NCBI GenBank assembly: GCA_947175225.1
Contig: CAMWLX010000063.1
Span: forward strand, 1 to 12,080
Reading direction: 5' to 3'
DNA: 12,080 nt
Origin: an uncultured Porphyromonadaceae bacterium
GTDB taxonomy: Bacteria; Bacteroidota; Bacteroidia; Bacteroidales; Muribaculaceae
Both the position numbers and the translations under genes were made by a program. Below, piece by piece: positions 1 through 6,736 of the stretch; position 1 is the stretch's first letter, and each line of letters opens with the position of its first letter. Under the pieces are notes generated by a model. The model had not been told where the DNA came from and did no database searches. It saw nothing but the letters and a program-made list of their open reading frames with translations.

Positions 1-150
1 CCTCGGGCGACGCACCAAACCGAAAACACCGACCCGGACATGCTTTTGCCATGAACAGATTCTCCAAAAGCAGTAACATCTAATTTGCTTTCCCCGATAA
101 GAATTTCATCGTCGGTGTTTTCGGTTTGGTGGCCGATGCGAGGCATCGGC
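1..150. repeat. Palindromic repeat, left copy (truncated by the window start)
   Basis: Perfect 20-bp inverted arms lie at 14-33 and 111-130 (core GAAAACACCGAC / GTCGGTGTTTTC). Just outside the right arm, after one base, is a 19-nt hairpin at 132-150 with 8-bp stem GCCGATGC/GCATCGGC and GAG loop. The matching left hairpin is cut by the window edge; only its right part (cctcgggcgacg) remains. Inside the 77-nt centre an 8-bp stem TGCTTTTG/CAAAAGCA pairs 41-48 with 65-72 and is conserved in the right copy. The element could fold as a cruciform in DNA or as a branched RNA. Confidence 0.85.
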
Positions 151-183
151 AAAAAAAGCATGAAGCAAAAAAGCTCCCCAATA

Positions 184-215
184 TTTTGGCCTTCTATGTT
201 TTTTTCATAATTTTG
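184..215 (+). promoter_or_regulatory. Bacteroides-type promoter of the transposase gene
   Basis: The -7 element TAATTTTG (208-215) matches the Bacteroidota consensus TAnnTTTG. TTTG at 185-188 fits the -33 element with a 19-nt spacer. Transcription would begin only about 7 nt downstream, essentially at the ATG at 223, so the message may be leaderless or nearly so. The promoter lies outside the left repeat, between it and the gene. It was assigned by motif only. Confidence 0.55.
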
Positions 216-222
216 CACAATT

Positions 223-1203
223 ATGGATCATTCAGAAAGATATCTCCAAAGAGCCGAGTGGCATGATTATACATCACGCTGCTCTTATCTCATCACCCTA
301 AGATCCAATCCCAATATTGGAGCATTGTCTGATATCGTAGCCAAGAGGACAGGGATAGATTATAAAGCAAGATGGATTCCTTCTGAAACAGGGAAGATCG
401 CAATTAACAGCGTCAGAAACATCAATCGGATATATCCTTGGGTCGAAGTTGTCAGATATGCGATTATGCCTGATCATGTTCATCTTATGCTGTACGTCAC
501 AGAAAAGACCGATGTCCATTTGGGTGTGATCATAAATCGCTTTGAGGTCGATTGTACAAAAGGATATGATCTTCAGATGCCAATTGGCATTAATGAAAGC
601 TCTGAATCCTTTTTTCTTCCCGGTTATAATGACAAGATAGTGCACAAGTCCGGTCAGTTTAATAATTTCAAGCGTTATGTCGAAGACAATCCTCTTCGTT
701 ATGCCTTGCGCAGGGAGCATCCTGAGTATTTTGACCGGTGTCAAAACATATCAATAGATGGAGAATATTTTACGGTATATGGTAATTTCCTTTTGCTAAG
801 ACACCCGTTGATATCATGCGTAAGAGTGAGCAGTACTTTTTCAGAAGAAGAAATGATGAAGAGAAGACGGGAGTGGGATGAAATGATTCGAGGCCAAGGT
901 GTATTGGTGTCTCCATTTTATAGCAAGGCTGAAAAAGAGATAAGGGATAGAGGCATTGCTGAAGGTGCGAAAATCATCAAAGTGATGCCTAATGGATTGC
1001 CTGAAAGGTTCAAACCTTCCGGGAGTGATTTTGATCTTTGTTGTGAAGGCAGATTGCTTATGATAACTCCGGCTGAGCATCAGACAAGGAAACTTGTACT
1101 AAAAAGGGATATGTGTGTGCATGGAAATGAGATAGCAGAGAAGATTGCAAAAGGAGCAATTGATATGCGTCTTTTTAGAGGGCGCAGGGGTAGGGGCTAT
1201 TGA
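223..1203 (+). CDS. REP-associated (HUH, Y1-type) tyrosine transposase with an extra C-terminal domain
   Basis: A 326-residue protein predicted to nick and rejoin single-stranded DNA at hairpin ends through a tyrosine-DNA link. The N-terminal beta strand SYLITL (21-26) and the motif MPDHVHLML (82-90) give the metal-binding H85-x-H87 pair typical of Y1/IS200 and RAYT enzymes. The helix RYVEDNPLRY (151-160) resembles the RAYT YxxxNPxR segment, and Y152 is the best nucleophile candidate. RAYTs are usually about 150-220 residues long; here about 100 further residues follow. Within them, 226-285 (VLVSPF..AEK.I...A..GAKII....G...RLLMITP) looks like a Rossmann-type fold reminiscent of DprA/Smf or LOG proteins; this is inference from pattern only. 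The start at 223 is the only ATG before the HUH motif. The gene ends 12 nt before the right repeat, and the flanking hairpins are its likely substrates. Its sequence appears more AT-rich than the SusC/D genes, consistent with mobility. Confidence 0.85.
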   Translation: MDHSERYLQRAEWHDYTSRCSYLITLRSNPNIGALSDIVAKRTGIDYKARWIPSETGKIAINSVRNINRIYPWVEVVRYAIMPDHVHLMLYVTEKTDVHLGVIINRFEVDCTKGYDLQMPIGINESSESFFLPGYNDKIVHKSGQFNNFKRYVEDNPLRYALRREHPEYFDRCQNISIDGEYFTVYGNFLLLRHPLISCVRVSSTFSEEEMMKRRREWDEMIRGQGVLVSPFYSKAEKEIRDRGIAEGAKIIKVMPNGLPERFKPSGSDFDLCCEGRLLMITPAEHQTRKLVLKRDMCVHGNEIAEKIAKGAIDMRLFRGRRGRGY

Positions 1204-1214
1204 AGAGGCTCTTC

Positions 1215-1371
1215 CGTCGCCCCTCGGGCGACGCACCAAACCGAAAACACCGACCCGGACATGCTTTTGCCATGAATAGATTCTACAAAAGCAGTAATAT
1301 CTAATGTATTTTTCCCAATAAGAATTTCAACGTCGGTGTTTTCGGTTTGGTTGCCGATGCGAGGCATCGGC
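1215..1371. repeat. Palindromic repeat, complete right copy (157 bp)
   Basis: The architecture is exactly symmetric. The left hairpin is 1215-1233 (8-bp stem CGTCGCCC/GGGCGACG, loop CTC), then one base, then an inverted arm at 1235-1254. A 77-nt centre follows, then the complementary arm at 1332-1351, one base, and the right hairpin at 1353-1371 (stem GCCGATGC/GCATCGGC, loop GAG). The two end hairpins are in opposite orientation with the same triloop read from opposite strands, like an inverted pair of REP elements (BIME-like), although the stem sequences differ. The inner 8-bp stem TGCTTTTG/CAAAAGCA is kept. A 65-codon open frame crosses it on the minus strand but is not credible as a gene. 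Confidence 0.88.
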
Positions 1372-1422
1372 AAAAATGCCGGTTGTATATCCATATTTTC
1401 TTCAAATCTTGATATTGAAAAA

Positions 1423-1463
1423 AGATAAAAAGGATTCCTTAATATAGGGAATCCTTTTTATCT
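1423..1463. terminator. Strong hairpin (16-bp perfect arms), terminator-like
   Basis: The perfect inverted arms are 1423-1438 (AGATAAAAAGGATTCC) and 1448-1463, with a 9-nt loop TTAATATAG. The arms contain A5 and T5 runs, so the structure could act as an intrinsic terminator in both directions. It would separate the transposase unit from the recombinase that starts 26 nt later. Because it lies immediately upstream of the recombinase it could instead be an operator or leader structure. No TAnnTTTG promoter was found between it and the ATG at 1490. Confidence 0.6.
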
Positions 1464-1489
1464 ATATCCACATATAAAGACTGAAGATT

Positions 1490-2628
1490 ATGAATAGACT
1501 AAAGCAAAAAGTAAAAATCAAGGAGCCCGTAAGGCTCCGGGCAAAATTGCTTGCCAACGGCAATCAATCCCTATACTTGGATACATACAGGAAAGGAAAA
1601 AGAGAATATGAATTTCTAAAACTCTACTTGATTCCTGAAAAAACTGCCGATGATAAGGCCATCAATGCTGCCACTATGAAGGCTGCCATGGCCATTAAGG
1701 CAAAAAGAATTCTTGCTTCTATCTATGAAAAGGGTGGTATCAAGAATCCTGATAACTCACTATCTATAAAGGAGTGGATAGAGAAAATAATAATGGAAAA
1801 GGATGGGAAGCAATCTGTCTCCAGCATAATGCTTATGAAAAGACTTATCAAACATTTACATGGGTATAGATCTTATGCCAAATTGACTAATGTCAATCGT
1901 GAGTTTTGCATAGGATTTGCTGATTATCTGAAATCTGCACAAGCACTTAACTCAAAGAAGCAACTTATGCAGGCAACTCAGTTTGAATTGCTTAATGCTC
2001 TTTCCATTGTTTTAAATGAGGCAGTGAGAGCTGAATTGATCACATCTAACCCCATGCGGCTTCTAAATGCCAAAGAGCGTATACAGAAGCCCGAAAGCAC
2101 CCGAGAATATCTCACTCCTGAGGAGGTGAAATCAATAATCGAAGTTTCAGCCGACCACATAGCTGCCGCAGACGACATTGCAGCATTTCTGTTTTGTTGC
2201 TTTTGCGGTCTGCGATATTCCGACATTTATAACCTGACATGGGAAAATATTGTAGACACCGATTGCGGAAGAATGATTGTCACGACCATGAAAAAAACTC
2301 GCCGACAGGTGAAGATCCCTATATCAGGAATAGCTTCATCTTTTCTGCCTGAATCCGGAGCGCCTCAATCAAAGGTCTTTTCGCTACCTGCTTATGGTAT
2401 CACTGCAAAGAAGCTAAAGAAAATTGCGACTGCCGCCGGAATAAAAAAAAAGTGACATTCCATGTATCTCGCCACACTTTTGCCACTATGATGCTCACCG
2501 CCGGAGCCGACCTCTATACCATCAGCAAGCTCATAGGCCACGCCGACATCAGGACTACCCAGATCTACAGCAAGGTAGTCGACAAGAAAAAGCAGAAAGC
2601 AGTAGCTCTACTTGACAGCATGTTCTGA
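1490..2628 (+). pseudogene. Tyrosine recombinase (phage-integrase family), frame interrupted in a poly-A run
   Basis: A site-specific recombinase of the Bacteroidota type that makes inversions or integrations. The first frame (1490-2455, 321 aa) carries an arm-type N-terminal region (VRLRAKLL..SLYLDTYRKGKR, 14-39) and a SAM-like core-binding domain (about 90-195). It also holds the start of the catalytic domain, with Arg I R242 in CGLRYSDIYNLTW and a Lys candidate K268/K269. It stops at TGA 2453-2455. The -1 frame from GTG 2452 to TGA 2626-2628 adds 58 residues with the remaining residues: HVSR (His-x-x-Arg), GHADIRTTQ and the nucleophile Tyr (codon 2566-2568). Together they make 379 aa, a normal length. 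The first product alone lacks HxxR, His and Tyr and should be inactive. The interruption may be programmed frameshifting, a one-base slippage mutation or a sequencing error. The start at ATG 1490 fits the usual N-terminus of the family. Confidence 0.85.
2444..2455 (+). promoter_or_regulatory. Candidate -1 frameshift site A_AAA_AAG followed by TGA
   Basis: Counted from the ATG at 1490, the zero-frame codons are ATA AAA AAA AAG TGA, so bases 2446-2452 read A_AAA_AAG, the classic -1 slippery heptamer used by insertion sequences and bacterial dnaX. Slipping back one base makes GTG at 2452 the next codon and yields GIKKKVTFHVSRH, which matches the expected integrase box 2 region. I saw no convincing downstream stimulatory stem and no upstream Shine-Dalgarno stimulator. 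The A9 tract is also simply prone to replication slippage. Confidence 0.5.
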
Positions 2629-5004
2629 TTGAATAGCATTTGTTTCTTGTCTGTTACTCGGGGACGCACAAACAGTGCGTCCCTACTATATATAATGGTA
2701 ACAATGAAAAACGCTACCCTCGGCCGCTATTATCAGCTCAACGGTGAGAACCGTTACCTCATACCTGATAACTTTAATGACATCGCTTATCAGACAGGTT
2801 TCCGCCAGGAATACAACTTCAGTGTAAATGGAGGCACCGACAAGTCAAACTTCTATGCAAGCCTTAGCTACCTTGGCGAGGAAGGCATATTGAAACCATC
2901 CAATTATGACCGCTTGACAGCTCAGATCCGTTCGGAATATCAAGTGAAGAAATGGCTGAAACTCGGTGCCCGCATTTCTTATACACATTCAAACACCAAA
3001 GGAAACTCTGACCTTGACAACAGCAACTGGGGAGCAGGAAATGTACTTTACTTTACAGCAATGGCTGCTCCAATCTTCCCTATGTATGTGCGTACATACG
3101 ACGTAGTAGACGGCAAGAATGGCACTCCATACATTATGAAGGATGCAAACGGCAATCCAATGTATGATTTCGGTGTCAATACTTACGTCAATGGTTCTCG
3201 TCCGTTCTCTTCTCCGGGTAATGCAATTGGAGCGCAGGCTCTCGACGTGGCACAGACCACCCGCAATGCATTGAATGCAACACTAAGCGCAACATTCGAT
3301 TTCACAGACTATCTCAAACTTGACATTCTCAGCAATGTGAACTGGGGACTTAACCAGTATACATACTATGGAAGTGTCTACAATACACTCAATACGACAG
3401 TCAATGGCAAGCTTGGCAAGAGCAACACCAACTCTGTGAGAACAAACAACTCCCAGACTCTAACATTCTATAAATATTTCGGCGACCATTACCTTAATGT
3501 ACTGGCTGGCCATGAATATTACCGTTTAGACAGCAACTTCCTGCAGGGTTATGCAGAAGGCGGGTTCTCACCAGATATCCTTGAGCTTTTTGCATTTGCC
3601 AATCATAACTTCCCAAGCAATACATCCTATAAAGCACGTTACAATGTAGAAGGATGGTTCGGAAGCGTACAATATAATTTCCGCGAGAAATATTATGCTT
3701 CTGCATCTTACCGCCGCGATGCTTCATCACGCTTCGACAAGGCACATCGTTGGGGCGACTTCTGGAGTGTAGGCGCTGCATGGATGATGTCGAAAGAAAA
3801 TTTCATGGAAGCATCCAAGAACTGGCTCGACTATTTGAAAATCAAGTTCAGTATAGGACAGCAAGGTAACGACAATCTCGGAGGAAGCTACTATTGGACT
3901 GACAACTATACTCTTGTAGCAAGTGGTGACAAAAACATGTCTCCTACTTTCCGTGCACTCGGAAATCCTGACATTACATGGGAGACAACCACTAACCTAA
4001 ACGCCGGCGTTGAATTCGGATTTTTCAAGAACCGTCTTTTCGGTAACATTGATTTCTACAACAAGAATACCAGCAACCTTCTCTTCTGGCTCTCAATTCC
4101 GGAATCTACCGGAGCACGCGGATATTATGGCAATATGGGCACAATCCGCAATACCGGTGTGGAAATATCCTTAACAGGCACCCCGATCCAGACTAAAGAC
4201 TTCGAGTGGTCGATCTCAGCCAACATATCAACCAACAAAACCAAGATCCTGTCGCTACCTGCTCAGAAAACTGAGAACTACGGTGGTTTCTACGAGTCTT
4301 CCCATTGGTTTGTGGAGGGTGGCGAGCTCTACAACTATATGACATACGCTTATGCCGGCGTTAACGAACATGGTGAAGCTCTTTATTACTATGATCCCAA
4401 CCTTATCAAGGAAAATGGCTCAATGATCACTGAAAAGCCTGGCACCATAAAATCTATGGACTACGTCACTACCGAGACAACACAGGCATCGCGCTACACA
4501 GTAGGCTCAATACTACCGAAAGCCTACGGCGGCTTCAGCACTACGGCACGCATAAAATGGTTTGACTTCACTCTCAATTTCGATTATCAGATCGGAGGCA
4601 AGGTGATGGATTCACGCTATGCATCACTTATGGCGCCGGAATCAAATCTGTCTCAGACTTCTGCCAATACAATACATAAAGACTACGTTAAGGAATGGAG
4701 TCCGAACAATACTTCTTCCAACCTTCCACGTTGGCAGATCGGCGACACACAAGGCTACCTTACTTCTGATAGATTCCTTACAAATGCAGGCTATCTTAAC
4801 TTCCAGTCATTTGTAGTAGGCTTTACAGTGCCTAAGTTCTGGAAAGAGATCAGCAAACTGCGTATCTACTGTGCAGGAGAAAATCTTTGCTTCTGGTCAG
4901 CTCGCAAAGGTCTTGATCCAAGATATTCATTCGATGGCAATACTTCGCTTGGCGCTTACTCACCGATGCGTAGTGTATCGGGCGGTATAGAGGTGACATT
5001 CTAA
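2629..5004 (+). CDS. SusC/RagA-family TonB-dependent transporter, 5'-truncated (barrel only)
   Basis: SusC proteins are about 1000-residue outer-membrane barrels that import ligands captured by SusD, powered by TonB. Here the open frame begins with a TTG right after the recombinase stop. The first residues (to about 25) come from junction DNA; family-like sequence starts near the ATG at 2704 (MKNATLGRYYQL). It continues through RQEYNFSVNGGTDKSNFYASLSY to the terminal GGIEVTF with C-terminal Phe, the normal barrel end. The signal peptide, carboxypeptidase-regulatory-like domain, TonB box (EVVVVGYG type) and plug are all missing, roughly 300 residues judged against the second SusC of this window. 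Without a signal peptide the product cannot reach the outer membrane. There is no recognisable promoter. SusD follows 37 nt later. This is either a decayed gene or a silent cassette that gains a 5' part by recombination. No internal stops are present in the remaining 766 codons, so the loss may be recent or reversible. Confidence 0.85.
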   Translation: MNSICFLSVTRGRTNSASLLYIMVTMKNATLGRYYQLNGENRYLIPDNFNDIAYQTGFRQEYNFSVNGGTDKSNFYASLSYLGEEGILKPSNYDRLTAQIRSEYQVKKWLKLGARISYTHSNTKGNSDLDNSNWGAGNVLYFTAMAAPIFPMYVRTYDVVDGKNGTPYIMKDANGNPMYDFGVNTYVNGSRPFSSPGNAIGAQALDVAQTTRNALNATLSATFDFTDYLKLDILSNVNWGLNQYTYYGSVYNTLNTTVNGKLGKSNTNSVRTNNSQTLTFYKYFGDHYLNVLAGHEYYRLDSNFLQGYAEGGFSPDILELFAFANHNFPSNTSYKARYNVEGWFGSVQYNFREKYYASASYRRDASSRFDKAHRWGDFWSVGAAWMMSKENFMEASKNWLDYLKIKFSIGQQGNDNLGGSYYWTDNYTLVASGDKNMSPTFRALGNPDITWETTTNLNAGVEFGFFKNRLFGNIDFYNKNTSNLLFWLSIPESTGARGYYGNMGTIRNTGVEISLTGTPIQTKDFEWSISANISTNKTKILSLPAQKTENYGGFYESSHWFVEGGELYNYMTYAYAGVNEHGEALYYYDPNLIKENGSMITEKPGTIKSMDYVTTETTQASRYTVGSILPKAYGGFSTTARIKWFDFTLNFDYQIGGKVMDSRYASLMAPESNLSQTSANTIHKDYVKEWSPNNTSSNLPRWQIGDTQGYLTSDRFLTNAGYLNFQSFVVGFTVPKFWKEISKLRIYCAGENLCFWSARKGLDPRYSFDGNTSLGAYSPMRSVSGGIEVTF
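2661..2683. repeat. Hairpin with 9-bp stem at the recombinase/SusC junction
   Basis: The stem GGGACGCAC (2661-2669) pairs perfectly with GTGCGTCCC (2675-2683) around loop AAACA. It lies in the short junction between the recombinase stop (2628) and the first SusC-like sequence (about 2704). It has no following T-run, so it is not a typical terminator. It could be a dispersed palindromic repeat or part of a recombination site. No second copy was noticed in this window. Confidence 0.55.
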
Positions 5005-5041
5005 TGATTGTTTCACTAAAATCATTAAACAGAAAAGACAA

Positions 5042-6715
5042 ATGAAAAAATTATCATTATATATTGCCGGTGCGGCCTTGATGTTGCTGCCTACTTCCTG
5101 TATTCAGGAATTCCCGGCTCAGCAGAACGGTTATGTTACTACCAATCAGGCTGCCGATGCTCCGGGGTCGTTCGATAACTTCGTATCTGCCATAATAGAC
5201 AACAACAACGGAGAGTTCACGTTTACAGGCTCCAGCTATCAGAAATCAAACGACTTCGGATACTCTTCATTCTATCTGGACCGTGACGTCATGGGTAATG
5301 ACATTGTCGCTGCAGGCAACAACTGGTTTTCTTCTTGGTATGAAGCCAACTATTCACTTGGCCCTACCTATCTGAACTGCCAGTATCCCTGGACCTTCTA
5401 CTACCGCCAGATTCGTGCTTGCAATACGGTGCTTGGCATGGCCGGTGACAATCCGGAAGAAAGCAAGAGGTCGGGCGCCGGCATAGCTTACACTATGCGT
5501 GCTCTCTACTATCTCGAGCTTGCCCAGATGTTTGCTCCACAGACCTACGGCACAAATGATCAAGCTCGCACGGTGCCTATCGTCACAGACAAGACCACTA
5601 CATTAGAGGCTCAGGACAATCCTTGCGCTACCAACAAGGATATGTATGAGTTCATTCTTTCAGATCTTGACAAAGCAGAGGAGCTTCTTTCAGACTACAA
5701 GCGTTCCGACAAGTATACTCCCGACGTTTCTGTTGTGAATGGTCTTCGTGCGCGCGCCTACCTCGTGATGCGAGACTGGGCAAATGCAGAGAAATATGCT
5801 AAGCTTGCAGCTCAGGGCTATGACGTGCTGACTGCTGAGCAGTATACCGACCGCAACAATGGCTTCAATAATGCCAACTGGGGTAATTCTTGGATGTTTG
5901 CAATTCAGATTAAACCTACAGACACATGCCAAACCTACAACGATGGAGACAATAGCTGGGGCACATGGATGATATGCGAGTTTCCATCAGATGCATCCGG
6001 TCTGGGCTACTATAACACCTATGGTGGCTGTATGCTCATCGACCGTCACCTTTATGAGACAGTTCCTGCTACTGACTGCCGCAAGAAGTGCTTCCTTGAC
6101 TTTGCAATTGATGAGATGACCTCTCAGGAAGAAATCCTCACCGCCCTTGCAGAATATTCTGATGTGCCTGAATATGTATATGGCACAGGCATGGCTCAGG
6201 AACAATTCGGAGGTATGTCATTGAAGTTCCGCTCAAAAGGAGGCAACCACGACAATCCTCAGTATGTAGGTTGGTGTGTAGATCTTCCAATTATGCGTGT
6301 GGAAGAGATGAAGCTCATCGAAGCTGAGGCTGCCGGTATGCAGGATGAAGGCCGTGGAAAGGCACTCCTTGAGACGTTTGCAAAGACTCGCGACCCACAA
6401 TACGTATATGGCCAGCATAATGAGTCTTACTACAATACCTCGACTCCTGCTTTCCAGAACGAAGTATGGTGGCAGCGTCGAATTGAGTTCTGGGCTGAAG
6501 GTCTTGCTACTATGGATATCAAGCGTCTTGAGAAGGGCATTATCCGCAGCTATCCTAACTCAAATCACAACGACGGATATCGCTGGAATATGCAGCAGAC
6601 GCCTAATTGGATGAATCTCTGTATCATCCAGACTGAAAGTAACTACAACAAGGCTATAGTGTCTAATCCGGCTCCTGTGACTCCAGAAGGGAATTCACCT
6701 GAATACACTTGGTAA
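5042..6715 (+). CDS. SusD/RagB-family substrate-binding surface lipoprotein
   Basis: A 557-residue lipoprotein that caps the SusC barrel at the cell surface and binds the substrate. The N-terminal signal ends in lipobox LPTSC with lipidated C20. The helix YRQIRACNTVL (121-131) and AYTMRALYYLELAQMFA (149-165) are SusD hallmarks. TPR-like repeats follow, including GLRARAYLVMRDWANAEKYAKLAA in the middle of the protein. The conserved C-terminal segment RRIEFWAEG..MDIKRL lies near residues 479-495. The length is normal and no key part is missing. The start at ATG 5042 is preceded by an A-rich stretch, usual in Bacteroidota, with no Shine-Dalgarno sequence. The gene lies 37 nt after the truncated SusC and 21 nt before the lipoprotein gene, so the three form one operon; expression depends on an upstream promoter that is no longer visible. 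The ligand cannot be read from the sequence. Confidence 0.93.
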   Translation: MKKLSLYIAGAALMLLPTSCIQEFPAQQNGYVTTNQAADAPGSFDNFVSAIIDNNNGEFTFTGSSYQKSNDFGYSSFYLDRDVMGNDIVAAGNNWFSSWYEANYSLGPTYLNCQYPWTFYYRQIRACNTVLGMAGDNPEESKRSGAGIAYTMRALYYLELAQMFAPQTYGTNDQARTVPIVTDKTTTLEAQDNPCATNKDMYEFILSDLDKAEELLSDYKRSDKYTPDVSVVNGLRARAYLVMRDWANAEKYAKLAAQGYDVLTAEQYTDRNNGFNNANWGNSWMFAIQIKPTDTCQTYNDGDNSWGTWMICEFPSDASGLGYYNTYGGCMLIDRHLYETVPATDCRKKCFLDFAIDEMTSQEEILTALAEYSDVPEYVYGTGMAQEQFGGMSLKFRSKGGNHDNPQYVGWCVDLPIMRVEEMKLIEAEAAGMQDEGRGKALLETFAKTRDPQYVYGQHNESYYNTSTPAFQNEVWWQRRIEFWAEGLATMDIKRLEKGIIRSYPNSNHNDGYRWNMQQTPNWMNLCIIQTESNYNKAIVSNPAPVTPEGNSPEYTW

Positions 6716-6736
6716 TAACTAACAAACGAATCTAAG

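Larger units (their letters stand above)
1..1371 (+). mobile_element. RAYT/IS200-like transposase unit flanked by direct copies of a palindromic repeat
   Basis: A single HUH transposase gene (223-1203) sits between two direct copies of the same palindromic repeat (1-150, cut by the window edge, and 1215-1371). The copies align without gaps at an offset of 1221 and differ at about 10 of 150 positions by my hand count. This is the layout of a REP-associated tyrosine transposase with its cognate hairpins, as known for RAYT/REP systems of Proteobacteria and the IS200/IS605 group. No target-site duplication was found and none is expected for HUH enzymes. The outer boundaries of the mobile unit are inferred from the repeats; whether the whole unit moves or only the repeats move cannot be told from the sequence. 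Confidence 0.65.

Noticed and set aside
298..744. Minus-strand frame of 148 codons inside the transposase gene
   Set aside because: It is antisense to a gene with clear HUH motifs and shows no recognisable protein features.
1..1371. CRISPR array
   Set aside because: There are only two long palindromic copies about 1.2 kb apart with a gene between them; there is no short regular repeat-spacer pattern.
1197..1394. Minus-strand 65-codon open frame across the right palindromic repeat, also open across the left copy
   Set aside because: Most of the roughly ten differences between the two copies change the encoded residue (about eight), so there is no sign of protein selection; the open frame follows from the palindromic composition.
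2629..2694. TTG start and the first 22 codons of the truncated SusC frame
   Set aside because: These codons cover the junction hairpin and resemble no SusC or signal peptide; the frame is open by chance upstream of the real family sequence near 2704.
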